Translations under genes and position numbers: made by a program
Part shown: piece by piece, positions 49,303 through 59,271 of the stretch
How the letters are laid out: each line of letters begins with the position of its first letter
Numbering within the stretch: the stretch's first letter is position 1
The notes under the pieces: model-generated
What the model saw: the letters and a program-made list of their open reading frames with translations, nothing else
Database searches by the model: none
What the model was told of the DNA's origin: nothing
From: Corylus avellana
Taxonomy: Eukaryota > Streptophyta > Magnoliopsida > Fagales > Betulaceae
Assembly (NCBI RefSeq): GCF_901000735.1
Contig: NC_081543.1
Span: forward strand, 11,019,921-11,083,920
Reading direction: 5' to 3'
Length of the DNA stretch: 64,000 bases

Positions 49303-50136
49303 TTACATAAATTTGGAGAAGTCCATGGTTGGATTCTGAGCCTTGAATTGCTTCAGCAGCTCTTGCTTTTGGATGTCATCGCTGGTCGGACGTCCCAACT
49401 GCTTCTGCCTCTGATCGAACATCATCTTCTCCACGGCAGAACGAGTTTCAATGTCCAAGTCAGACAACTTGCCCGGCTCCGGTTCCACTTTTTGGGTATC
49501 AATCTCCGGACCGCCCTTCAACAAAGACTTCCACCAGTCTGTCTTGTCTCTCTTGCTCATCTGAACAGAAATTTCCCTCCGATCTTCCAAACTCCAAAAG
49601 CAATCGTCAACTTTCACGGGCTTATATAGCTCCCCGTCTATGATTGGCGGCTGACCCTTGAGCCCAATCTTCAAATAATTCGTCTTTATGTCGCACAAAA
49701 GGGCGCTGGATTTTGTTCCGGGAGGGATTGCAACGTTGATGTTGACCTCTTGAAGGGACTGACCCCACGAATAATTCTCCATGTCCAGACCGTTTCCTGT
49801 GTTTGGAACAAGTTTCTTCTCCTTCTCCTTCTCCTTCTCCTTCTCTTGTTGTTTCTCATAAGCGGCCTTCTTCTCGGCTTGTTGTTTCAAACGCTTCTTC
49901 TTCTCAGCCACCTCTTCAGCCTCGATTCTTTCCTTGATTGAATGAACCGACGACATTATTTGTTTTTCGGCAGACTCTGTCTTGAACAAATTGGAGTTTT
50001 GAGAGACAAAGTTGAAAGCAGATTCCAAGAACCCAAGAGGGTTTGAAGGTTCAAGAACCGCATTGAAAGTGAAGGAGGAAGATTGTTGAAGTTTGTGGTC
50101 TTCTGGGTAATCGGAGAGGATGGCCATGGCTGACAA
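49303..50136 (-). CDS. BOB1-like: BOBBER1-like NudC-domain co-chaperone, copy A, 277 aa
   Basis: A single uninterrupted frame. BOBBER proteins are cytosolic NudC-family small heat-shock-like chaperones needed for development and heat tolerance. The N-terminal helical NudC region lies at about 30-75 (SNPLGFLESAFNFVSQNS). A Lys/Glu-rich linker spans 76-108, encoded by a hexanucleotide repeat near 49818. The CS domain spans about 117-207: the conserved ENYSWGQSLQEV, the KIGLKGQPPIIDGELY loop, WSLEDRREI and DWWKSLLKG. A C-terminal tail follows, with LSDLDIETRSAVEKMMFDQRQKQ and TMDFSKFM. Length is slightly below the family's 300. Two starts are possible (Met1 or Met4); both copies keep MSAMAIL. 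A TATA box lies 75-85 bases upstream. Confidence 0.93.
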   Translation of the reverse strand: MSAMAILSDYPEDHKLQQSSSFTFNAVLEPSNPLGFLESAFNFVSQNSNLFKTESAEKQIMSSVHSIKERIEAEEVAEKKKRLKQQAEKKAAYEKQQEKEKEKEKEKKLVPNTGNGLDMENYSWGQSLQEVNINVAIPPGTKSSALLCDIKTNYLKIGLKGQPPIIDGELYKPVKVDDCFWSLEDRREISVQMSKRDKTDWWKSLLKGGPEIDTQKVEPEPGKLSDLDIETRSAVEKMMFDQRQKQLGRPTSDDIQKQELLKQFKAQNPTMDFSKFM

Positions 50137-50208
50137 CCTTGGATTAATTGTTGGGATTTGCTGGGAGGCTAAAAGGGTTTGCCGTGGAGGGTGCTGTTGT
50201 GATTGGCG

Positions 50209-50222
50209 ATATATATATATAG
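50209..50222 (-). promoter_or_regulatory. TATA box of BOBBER-like copy A
   Basis: On the minus strand CTCTATATATATATATCGCC lies about 80 bases upstream of the start codon. The same block is present upstream of copy B in variant form, so the core promoter was duplicated with the gene. Confidence 0.55.
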
Positions 50223-50639
50223 AGGCGAAGACGAAGTGAAGTAAGAAAGGCGGTGGTACGTTCCATGTGGATTTGGAAGTCTAGAGCTTTACGCCTTTAC
50301 ATGCCATTTCCGAATAGGATTACATTCGGATCCGGATTTAAAACTTTTTCCGATTTTTGACACGTCTAGAGATGGGTTTTAGTTGGACTGGGTCTGAACC
50401 CACCAGACTTATTATCTCTCCCGCCACCTCTTTTTCTTTTCTTTTTTTTTTCAAATGGTTCAAATGGATAATAAACTAACCTAAGAATTTAAGAGAAATT
50501 AAAATTACAATTTTTCTAAACGTTTAATTGTATTTTTAAAAAACACAATTGTGTTTTAATTTTTTTTTTTTTTTAATCAAGCTTTTTGAAATAGTAAAAC
50601 TAAACTGTTAAATCCAAAATCGATCATGCATGGATTGTG

Positions 50640-50930
50640 ATAGTCCTTGTTAAATCACCACTTTTCCTATAAGCTTGAAGAGGTAAATTTAATTACTTAA
50701 TCATTAGTTAACACTCCTCCTCACGTGTAGACTCAAACTCTCTTTTTAATAGGTAAGGTCTAACATGTGAAATATTTAATTTAAATTGGGGGTGATTTGA
50801 TGGAGTCAAGATTTGAAGACCTTTGACTCTGATACCATGTTAAATTATCAATTATCCCAAAAATTTAAGCTAATAGAAACAGATAAATTTAATTAATTAA
50901 TCATTAGTTTAACGGTCATCACTTAAAAAC
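50640..50930. repeat. Dispersed repeat family, copy 2, inserted in duplication unit A
   Basis: Contains the 'tctgataccatgttaaattatcaattatccc' word group (here in shortened form) and a repeated 'agataaatttaatta..taatcattagtt' segment at both ends (about 50681-50710 and 50881-50912). It is related to 32690-32870. Unit B lacks it. Confidence 0.5.
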
Positions 50931-51190
50931 CAAAGAAGGGTTGTCAATATGCACTCTGATGCCCAAAGGGTATCTAGCTTGAGGAGAGGAGACTGAAATA
51001 GAGAAAAAAGTGAGAGTGAGAGAGCTCCTCAAAAAGGAAGGGGTTTGTGCATAAAACTTCCTTGAGGGAGAGAGAATAGATACCTTATATCAGGTTTTTT
51101 CTCAGCCTTATATCAAGTCTCCTGCAACAGATTTCATCTATCACAACTCACCTGCCTCTCATTTATATCTAAACTTAAATAAAATCAGAT

Positions 51191-52679
51191 TTTGGTGTTT
51201 CTGCCTCGCTACCCGATTCCCTTCATCTCTATATATCTATATCTAGTCTCTCCAACTTACTCGGACAGTTGGTGATACCAATATCCAAGATCAGCTTGAT
51301 AAATTTTGGGGCCTAAAGCGATAAGGCAATAGTAACATGTATTGTCACTAAAATTTTATAAGTGATATATGCATTTATATATGTCAATCATAACAGTTTC
51401 TCCCATTTGTAAAATTTGGTTTAAAACTTTTTTTTTTATTATTATTTATTAGATATAGAATGACTTATCACTTGATTCAAGAACCTGAAATAATAAGACT
51501 TACAAGTTGAAACTTTCCATATTCTTCTAATTCAAATGGAAATAGGAGAAAAAATTATGCATGTTGGAAAAATTTATGCACTTTGGACTTTCATGAATAT
51601 AAAAATTGGACTTTCAAAAAAAATTAAACATGATGAACTTTCCAAAAATTTATGGACGTTGAGACTTTCCATGAATATGAATAATGACTTTCAATCACTA
51701 ATTACTATTACCATAATTAGGGGCCTTAATTAGATACTAGTTATTAACTTTTTACCATATTAAATAAGTTTTTAGAAAGAACCTCTATTGTACAATTATT
51801 AATTGGGGCCTTAATTAGATATTATTTATTAACTTTACATATTAGAGCCTTAAAATACTTTTTAAGAAATAACGTTTTTTGTACAATTATTAATTGAGGC
51901 CTTAATTAGATACTATTTATTTAGTTTTACCATATTAGAGGATTGCTATCAAGATTAGTGATGTGAACCAACTAATAACAAAATATAGAAAACATAAATC
52001 AGCTACTTCGAGAGAGCTATAATCTCCAATGACTACTTCGAGGGAGTCTTGACCTCCAAAACATAGTAAACTGTATTATAATACCAATATTCAACTCCCC
52101 TTTTATTCATTAGCAAATGCCATTAAATAATACAAATAGTCCTAAGGTAATAGATGTCTACAATAAATAGAACATTATCACTTAACTCCTATATATCCTA
52201 ATAAAATACCACTGCTACTTGTCCTCTCATATAGAAATGACTCTTATTGATAACTCCTACCATTATCTACAATTCAATCTCTAGATAATATATCTAATTA
52301 TTAGGATCGTATCAATTAGATTTTTCTTTTTTATCTTTCGTATTTTTGGATTATATAATTTTCTCTGTTTTGTATTTGTGTTGTTTGTATTTGCTCGTAC
52401 TCATCTAAAAAAAAAAAAAGGAACTCACCCAGTAGGATATTAACTGCCACTCTTGTTTCTTTTTCCTAAATAATCTGTCTTGTGAGTAATATTTGTATCT
52501 GGTTTGTAGTGGGCAAGTAATAAATAACACAAAACAATTACACGAAAGTATATTAAGGAACATGCTTTATGAAGCGGAAATAATTAGTTTGAAATTTTCA
52601 CGTTTTGTAAAATCAAAAACAAAAAATAATGGCTTGCTTCTAAGATCTAGAGAACAAAGATTGAAAGTCAGGCGAGTGA
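51191..52679. other. Spacer between the two duplication units
   Basis: No gene is seen. It is AT-rich, with imperfect short repeats (51530-51680) and a three-copy tandem repeat (51720-51950). Some words ('tacttcgag(a/g)gag') recur at 52005-52050. Confidence 0.5.
51720..51950. repeat. Tandem repeat, three copies of about 85-91 bp
   Basis: Each copy starts 'g(g/a)ggccttaattagata', at 51720, 51805 and about 51895, and continues with 'ttattaacttt..' and 'tgtacaattattaatt'. Non-coding. Confidence 0.75.
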
Positions 52680-52906
52680 CATGTCGCCTCAAAACAAGGG
52701 GAATGTTGTAGATATGTTTAGGAACAAACAGAGACAATGATGAGGATTTGCATGTGGAACAATGGGGATGTAAAAAATTATTTATTGAATATATATATAT
52801 ATATATAGTAAAATAAAAGAAAACATATATCCATGAGTCATGACATGACATTGCATGATGAATCTCAACAGGAACTGCAAGTCCCATATAAATGATAAAC
52901 CCATGT

Positions 52907-53710
52907 TTACATAAACTTGGCTCCCGAGAAATCCATCATGGTTGGATTCTGAGCCTTGAATTGCTTCAGCAGCTCTTCCTTTTGGATATCATCGCTGGTC
53001 GGACGTCCCAACTGCTTTTGCCTCTGATCAAACATCATCTTTTCTACGGCAGAACGAGTTTCAATGTCCAAGTCAGACAACTTGCTCGGCTCCGGTTCCA
53101 CTTTTTGGGTATCAATCTCCGGACCGCCCTTCAACAAAGACTTCCACCAGTCTGTCTTGTCTCTCTTGCTCATCTGAACAGAAATTTCCCTCCGATCTTC
53201 CAAACTCCAAAAGCAATCGTTAACTTTCACGGGCTTATATAGCTCCCCGTCTATGATCGGCGGCTGACCCTTGAGTCCAATCTTCAAATAATTCGTCTTT
53301 ATGTCGCACAAAAGGGCGCTGGATTTTGTTCCGGGAGGGATTGGAACGTTGATGGTGACCTCTTGAAGAGACTGACCCCACGAATAATTCTCCATATCCA
53401 GGCCGTTTCCTGTGTTTGGAACAAGTTTCTTCTGCTTCTCTTGTTCTTTCTCCTTCTCTTGTTCTTTCTCAAAAGCGGCCTTCTTCTCGGCAGCCTCTTC
53501 AGCCTCGATTCTTTCCTTGATTGAATGAACGGAAGACATGATTTGTTTCTCGGCAGACTGGGTCCTGAACAGATTGGAGTTTTGAGAGACAAAATTGAAA
53601 GCAGATTCTATGAACCCAAGAGGGTTTGAAGGATCAAGAACCGCATTGAAAGTGAAGGAGGAAGATTGTTGAAGTTGTTCAACTTCTTCTAGGATGGCCA
53701 TCGCTGACAA
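52907..53710 (-). CDS. BOB1-like: BOBBER1-like NudC-domain co-chaperone, copy B, 267 aa
   Basis: Intact, uninterrupted and very similar to copy A over the N-terminal NudC region, the CS domain and the C-terminal tail. Differences are mostly indels: a short N-terminal deletion, a Lys/Glu linker shorter by about 10 residues (residues about 71-95), and a C-terminus reading MMDFSGAKFM instead of MDFSKFM, which is closer to the usual family ending. All CS-domain landmarks (WGQSLQEV, KIGLKGQPP, FWSLEDRREI, DWWKSLLKGG) are kept, so the protein should fold and function like copy A. The start context and TATA box are shared. There is no sign of pseudogenisation. Confidence 0.93.
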   Translation of the reverse strand: MSAMAILEEVEQLQQSSSFTFNAVLDPSNPLGFIESAFNFVSQNSNLFRTQSAEKQIMSSVHSIKERIEAEEAAEKKAAFEKEQEKEKEQEKQKKLVPNTGNGLDMENYSWGQSLQEVTINVPIPPGTKSSALLCDIKTNYLKIGLKGQPPIIDGELYKPVKVNDCFWSLEDRREISVQMSKRDKTDWWKSLLKGGPEIDTQKVEPEPSKLSDLDIETRSAVEKMMFDQRQKQLGRPTSDDIQKEELLKQFKAQNPTMMDFSGAKFM

Positions 53711-53782
53711 CCTGGATTAATTGTTGGGATTTTTGCTGGGAGGCTAAAAGGGTTTGTCGTGGATGGTGCTGTTGGGATTGGC

Positions 53783-53797
53783 GATAAATATATAGAG
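53783..53797 (-). promoter_or_regulatory. TATA box of BOBBER-like copy B
   Basis: On the minus strand CTCTATATATTTATCGCC lies about 80 bases upstream of the start codon. It is the counterpart of the copy A box, with a shorter TA run and one substitution. Confidence 0.55.
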
Positions 53798-54959
53798 GCG
53801 AAGTGTAGTAAGAAAGGCGGTTCCATACTTCCATGTATTCCGTCTACTATTTGGATTTGGAAGTCTAGAGCTTTCCATGGCGTTTCGGAATAGGATTACA
53901 TTCGGATCCGGTTTTAAACCTTTTTCCGATTTATTGGACCCGTTTAGGCATGGGCTTTAGTTGGACTGCGTCTGAAGACTCTTAACCCGCTAGTCTTTCA
54001 TGGACGGTACGTAAAAAAACATATGATTATAAGTGGAGATTAGAAAATAACAAAAATAAAAGAAAATGAGGCTGCTGGTGCATTGAAGGTGGTGACGTGG
54101 TGTCACTTCCCCACATTTCCAATTAACACACACAAGGGTGGCACCCTTTACCCTTGATTTTTGGTTTTGTTTTGTTTTGTGTTTGTTTTTTAATAAAAAA
54201 ATTCTAGTTTCTACAAGTTTCATAAAAAAATATGATTATATATATATTCAACGGCGGAACTACAATTTTAAAGACAACTATGATTTTGTCAAACGTTTAA
54301 TTATGCTTTTAAAAATTACACTTTCTATGACAATTAATCCAAATTGTTAGATCCAAAAAAAAAAACAATCATGCACGAATTGGGCTGGTCCTCACTTGCA
54401 AAACAAGTAAGGGGTCATCAATAGGCCTCTAGTCATGAGGTTGAATGCCCAAATCAATATATATATATATATATATAGCTAGAGGGAAAGAAACTGAGAT
54501 AGAGAAAAAGAGAGAGTGAGCTAGAGAGCTCCTCATAAAGGGAGGGGTGTGTATTTGTAAAAGCTTCCTCGAGGCAGAGAGAATAGAGACCTTATATCAA
54601 GTCTCCTACAACAAATCTTCTCTATCACAGCTCACATGTCTCTCCTAATTTGTAGATTCCTTTTGGGTCCACTAGAAATTTCAAATCCGAATAAACACAA
54701 AGAAGGAAAAATTGTTGAGTATGCACAACGAGTATAAAGAAATCAAGTCCTACATTGAATGTATGTCGCAAGAGTGAGTTGTTAATATAACATAATTTGA
54801 CATAAAATCGTAGACTTAAAAAAGTTTTTAGTTGATGATGTTCAAATAGCTTATATTATACTTTCACTATAACATTGTTCAATGTGTTAATCTCATTAAC
54901 ATGGTTAATGACTTTTGGGTCAAATGGCTCTTCCACCCCTGATAAGAAAGCATTAGAGT

Positions 54960-55215
54960 TCATTTAACATTGCGATTTTGTAAACTAAAAGTGTATCATT
55001 TGAGAGTACGGTTTTTTATTTATTTATTTTTAAATAGTGATTTAAAAGCATTAAAAAAAAAAAGAAAAGAAAAAAGAAAAGGGCATTCAAATCGTAGGTA
55101 AAGAGTTCATTTCTAAAAATGCACAATTTTAAAGCCTAAAATTTGATTTTAAAGTACAAACTGCAATTTAAGTAAATGCTTAAGTGCATTTTTAAAATCA
55201 CATATTTTAAAGGGA
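54960..55215. mobile_element. AT-rich MITE-like element, copy 2
   Basis: Related to 17630-17960 through the shared 'tgtatcatttgagagt'-type, 'aaaaatgcacaattttaaag' and 'ctgcaatttaagtaaatgcttaa' segments. Ends are unclear. Confidence 0.35.
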
Positions 55216-55218
55216 AAA

Positions 55219-55295
55219 ATTCACTTTACCCTCCTGAAGTTTCTGGAGTTCAAATTAAAAAACTCTTGAAACTTCAGGAGGTAAAGTGAATTTAA
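55219..55295. mobile_element. Short hairpin MITE
   Basis: ttcactttaccctcctgaag at the left is matched by the inverted cttcaggaggtaaagtgaa at the right, with about 38 bases between. The motif is typical of very small plant hairpin MITEs. Confidence 0.6.
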
Positions 55296-55620
55296 CCTTA
55301 TTTTAAAATCTTTATTTTTAAATTGCACAAAAAGGTAATCTTCAAGATGACAAACACAGAAATTAGGACATGCTGCAGAGGAGTCGTAGCAAAATGCAAG
55401 ACGAAATTGGATAGTAGACAATGATGCCTAAGAGCATTCTCAATGGAAGAGTCAAATCTTACTTTTATCTAAAATGACTCTTCAAATGTTTAAAAAACTC
55501 CATGCATTGGATTAGCAAAAAAATAAAATAAAATGTAAAATAGATATTTGATTGGAAGAACAAAAAAAAAGAAGCTAAATGTAGCAGCACTTTTTAAATG
55601 AGCAATCACTACAAAAATTA

Positions 55621-55800
55621 TGTTGTTTAGTAACAGTAGTTTAGTAACGTGTCACTAGGGTTAACACGTTACTAAATTTTAGTAACGTGTCTAGCGTGTT
55701 AGGAATTTGATTGTTGCTAAATCCAGTTTAGTAACGTTTCAAGACTGACACGTTACTATTTTGTAACGTGTCAGTTTTTAACACGTTACTATTTCGTGCA
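55621..55800. repeat. Subterminal repeats of the CACTA element
   Basis: Copies of tagtaacgtgt/acacgttacta occur about every 15-30 bases in direct and inverted orientation. In En/Spm elements such arrays are the binding sites of the element's own DNA-binding protein; here that role is inferred. Confidence 0.8.
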
Positions 55801-55875
55801 TAATTTATTTATTTATTTTTTATTTTTTTTTTAAATTAATTTCTCCAAAATTTGTTTATTTGTACACCTGATTGT

Positions 55876-55940
55876 CAACATACATCATCAATTGCTCTCA
55901 ACATACATCATTAATTGCTATCAACATACATCAATTTCTT
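55876..55940. repeat. Short tandem repeat, 23-bp period
   Basis: caacatacatcatcaattgct recurs at about 55876, 55899 and 55922 with small changes, between the subterminal array and the transposase gene. Confidence 0.7.
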
Positions 55941-56924
55941 AAGTCATATCCCAACATTGTCCACAACATATATCCATTCCATGTCCACAAAAATTGATAT
56001 ATATACGTCATTGTCTATATACAACAACATTGTTGTATATTACGTCATTGTCCACAAATAATTATAACTATATACATATACATTAACAAAACCTTAAACA
56101 TACAACTTAAGTGATTCTCGAGTACATTACATACAAACACCCCAACAAAAAATCTGGTGAACACCATCATAACGGGACGACTTCTCCGCACTCACTGCAA
56201 ATGATTACACAACAATTAGTCAGCAAACAAACACTTGAACAATCAATCAGGAATCATCAAGTCCTAAGCGATTAACTTCGTCAAACTATACAAACGTCAT
56301 ACTCAACAATATTAAGGTTTAGTGAAGTGAATGAACAGACGATAAATAACTTCAATGCTTTAGCTACACTGCCAACACACACCTCAGGGTACAACGCTAT
56401 AGTTTCAATGATAATCCATTCAAATTGTGAAAATGATCTAACATTACAAAGCATATATATGATCTACGCGTATCCAGCATTTCCACAACCACAACACATA
56501 TTAATTTGTATTCCTAATTTTCAAGTATTTTGAGTTAAGTATATACGCTATTTATAAATATTCGATAATAACTTGTCTGAAATAAGTCATATGTATACAT
56601 ACGGGCTTGCTGAACCAGTGGTACAATGTCTTAATCAACGAGACTTTTGTCCACTCGGGGTCCGTTGTGGGTATTTGTTTTGATTGTCATCCTCAGCTTC
56701 TAGCCTTACGTCATCTACACATATTACAGTATAAATGTGTCATACACATGCATGTGTTCCAAAAACATACGAACAGAGTGTGATTACCAAACAAATTTAT
56801 TAACTATTAAACTGATAGTCATTTCAGAAGTTACTTGTATTACTCTTAGAGAAACAAAAACTAATATAGTTTTATCTGGTCCGCTAGCTATTGAGGACCT
56901 CACAATTGCACGGACTGGGGACTT

Positions 56925-59101
56925 TCAGTCCTGCGGAGCTCTAACATTGGTCACTTCCGGCTCGGAGACATGTCTCGAGCCTTCAAGCACATGAAGTCGG
57001 GCCTCATACACCGCCATCTATGCAGCCATCTGTGCGGTAAACTCCGCAGTAATCTTAGACCTCTGCTGGGCCAACTGTGCAGCCATATCTATCCTGTGCT
57101 GCTCCCTTTCAGCTCCGAGTGCTCTTTCAATCATTTGCGGGACATTGGAGCTTCTTGGGTTCTGTGAGGATAGTTTATAGTAAGAGTAGATGTTGCCGTG
57201 CGCAGGAAGAATATTCTTACTAACCCCCCGAACACGACCCGCATATTCTGGCTTAGAGTTGTGCACTTGGGCGTATGCGTCGTTCGGTGCCCACCGAATA
57301 GTCCCATGAGAAGCGTCTACCAATTCTGCAGGATCGTTTTCCACTAGCTCCTCCATCAACAACTGTATGTTACATTACATCCAATCATTGTTATTTATGT
57401 GTTAATCCTAAATAAATTTTCTATATGCAAATACAAATAAAAAGATGAAGGGTGTAAACAACATACAACTCTCTCCTCGACCATCCGATTTGGGAAGGTA
57501 CCGTCTGTCTTTTGGTGGGTCTTGATGTAAGCCCTCGCTCGAGTAACAGCCTTGCCCGTATTAATTAGCTGCAATTAAAAACTCACAACACGATCCATAT
57601 GTTAGTATGTATATTAAATTAATGATGACATATATATGTATATAAATGGTAAATGACAGACATACCTCCTCATTGCATAACCTTGCCAAGCTCTTCGAGC
57701 CGGTGCAGTGTGGTGTGTTATTCTTGGCTCGTATCTCTTTTATATGCTGAGCAAAGTCCTACGCGTACACAACACATATACGTTATTAATTTGTGACACA
57801 TCTTCATAATATTAAACTGTTACTGAAACTACACAATTGAAATTAACTTAGTGACCTACTTGATACGCTGGATCGCACCATTGCTCCAACAATATATCCA
57901 CATCTGCCGTGTTGTACTCTTTAAGGAGCTGGGACATCCTTTGCTTCACTATCACAGGCGTCTCACCTCGTTGAATACGGAGTTTCGCTCTAAAGTCATG
58001 TCTCCAACACCTCAACTTGTCGCCCATGTCACGGAATGCGTCCTTCTTGATCGCTGCAATGTCCAAGCCAGGCAGGATATAAAACTGCGTCTGCATAAGT
58101 TTGAAATTGAGAAATTATGACACGTACATTATACTTTCCCCATCAACTAATCGTTTCACACAATAAGTAAAATAGCTGCTATGTACAATTGATTGTAAAT
58201 TGAGAATTTCGTAACATTTCACATACCATCAATGAGCTCCACAAGTCCTCCTTCGTGTTGTCGGGTACCTTCAACCAGTCGTCAGATATCCTAAGGAAAG
58301 CCTCGCCCCTGACAGTCTTGCCGATCACCCGTCTAAATTTTGACCCGCTTAGTCCTACTGGCTGCCACGATCCATTATACTCCATCACAATCCTTTTCTC
58401 GAGGAGGATGTCCCATATCTTGCGCGACGTATTTATATGCAATACTTTAATATTATTCTGTGAATCTGCATTGATGTTTAACACACACAAAAATAAAAAA
58501 AAATACCGACATTAATCGGAAGTGAATGCGTATATATAGAATAAAATATATAAACAAATACATACTTTCAACATTGACTACCATACATACCTATTATCCG
58601 AACCTCGCTGACACCCAACACTTGCCCAGCAGGTCCAGCAGGCTGGCCGTCCAATAAGTCATCTGTCTCATCCTCAATGTCCTCATCGGCCTGTGTATCA
58701 CTATCATCCACGCGTGCTCTGCTGTGTGGCGGGCGATCAAAAAAGTCATGCAGCAACCGACCCAGCTGGGTCAAATTCGCCGGCGGGGATTGCAAATCCG
58801 GAGATTGCCCGAACTGGGTAAGGCCTGTCTGACAGGATGGGTCAAGCAAATCTGGGTCTATTTGACTCGAGGAGCCTGGAATATCTTCAATGTTGAAGAT
58901 ATAATTCTGTGTCACAGGGGGTTGCTCGTCTACATGCTCTGGAAGTATCGGTTGATACCCTGGCTGCTGACTCAGTAGCATAGCAATGTCCTGCGCCTCA
59001 CTGCCATTAGGGTCGAACAGTCTCGACCCACATCCACCTATAGTTTGTCTCGTAAAAGACGGTGTCCCTCGTCCTCTTTTTGTCATCCCTCGATTAGTCA
59101 T
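56925..59101 (-). pseudogene. CACTA second gene (plant transposase, PF03004/Transposase_24 type), one nonsense codon
   Basis: The exons in coding order are 59101-58591, 58465-58227, 58090-57860, 57758-57666, 57568-57467 and 57362-56925, all in phase, for a 537-residue frame. It starts MTNRGMTKRGRG. It has a low-complexity Gln/Pro/Asp-rich N-terminal half, then the conserved transposase region (WDILLEKRIVMEYNG, WQPVG; WLKVPD; FRDMGDKLRCWRHDF; DPAYQ; NNTPHCTGSKSLARL; KTDGTFPNRMVEE) and a C-terminal region likely to form a coiled coil (REQHRIDMAAQLAQQRSK). The only visible lesion is a TAG at 57018-57020, which replaces what was probably a Gln codon in a repeated AAQM tract about 31 codons before the natural end. 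A protein truncated by those 31 residues may still be made. Confidence 0.75.
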
Positions 59102-59271
59102 ACTACCCTGTGAAATAAACGAGCGCGGGATTAGTAATCTATACAATGTATTAGATATACAATCAATATTTAAATATACGTCATCAAACCAATGAATGAT
59201 AATCATTGTATAAATAGATAACAAAGCCAAACATGTACACAATATTGAAATATAATATGATAACATACGCT

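Larger units (their letters stand above)
48560..51190. repeat. Segmental tandem duplication, unit A
   Basis: Contains BOBBER-like gene A. Matches unit B (52680-54650) over the gene, its promoter and farther upstream DNA to the 'cttatatcaagtctcct' stretch near 51110, and downstream to 'gaggaacaaacacagagacaatt' near 48598. Unit A carries about 560 extra bases between 48670 and 49250, and a dispersed repeat at 50640-50930 that is not seen in unit B. Confidence 0.8.
52680..54650. repeat. Segmental tandem duplication, unit B
   Basis: Second copy of the BOBBER segment in the same orientation. Similarity to unit A runs from 'aggaacaaacagagacaat' near 52720 through gene B, its TATA region (53784-53796) and the upstream 'cattcggatccgg' block to the 'cttatatcaagtctcct' stretch near 54593. 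Confidence 0.8.
54651..55606. other. Intergenic DNA between the BOBBER duplication and the CACTA element
   Basis: No gene is seen. Contains a second copy of an AT-rich MITE-like element (54960-55215) and a hairpin element (55219-55295). Confidence 0.5.

Noticed and set aside
52892..53242. 116-codon plus-strand frame, with a similar one at 49348-49629
   Set aside because: Antisense shadows of the two BOBBER genes; they match each other only because the genes are duplicates.
55621..55940. CRISPR-like array
   Set aside because: The repeats are CACTA subterminal motifs in both orientations and a short 23-bp tandem repeat in a plant nuclear genome, not spaced identical repeats.
59184..59266. Hydrophobic N-terminal extension of the CACTA second gene
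   Set aside because: It is a run of intronic or leader sequence in frame by chance. The natural start is MTNRGM at 59101, after an acceptor-like TTTCACAG.
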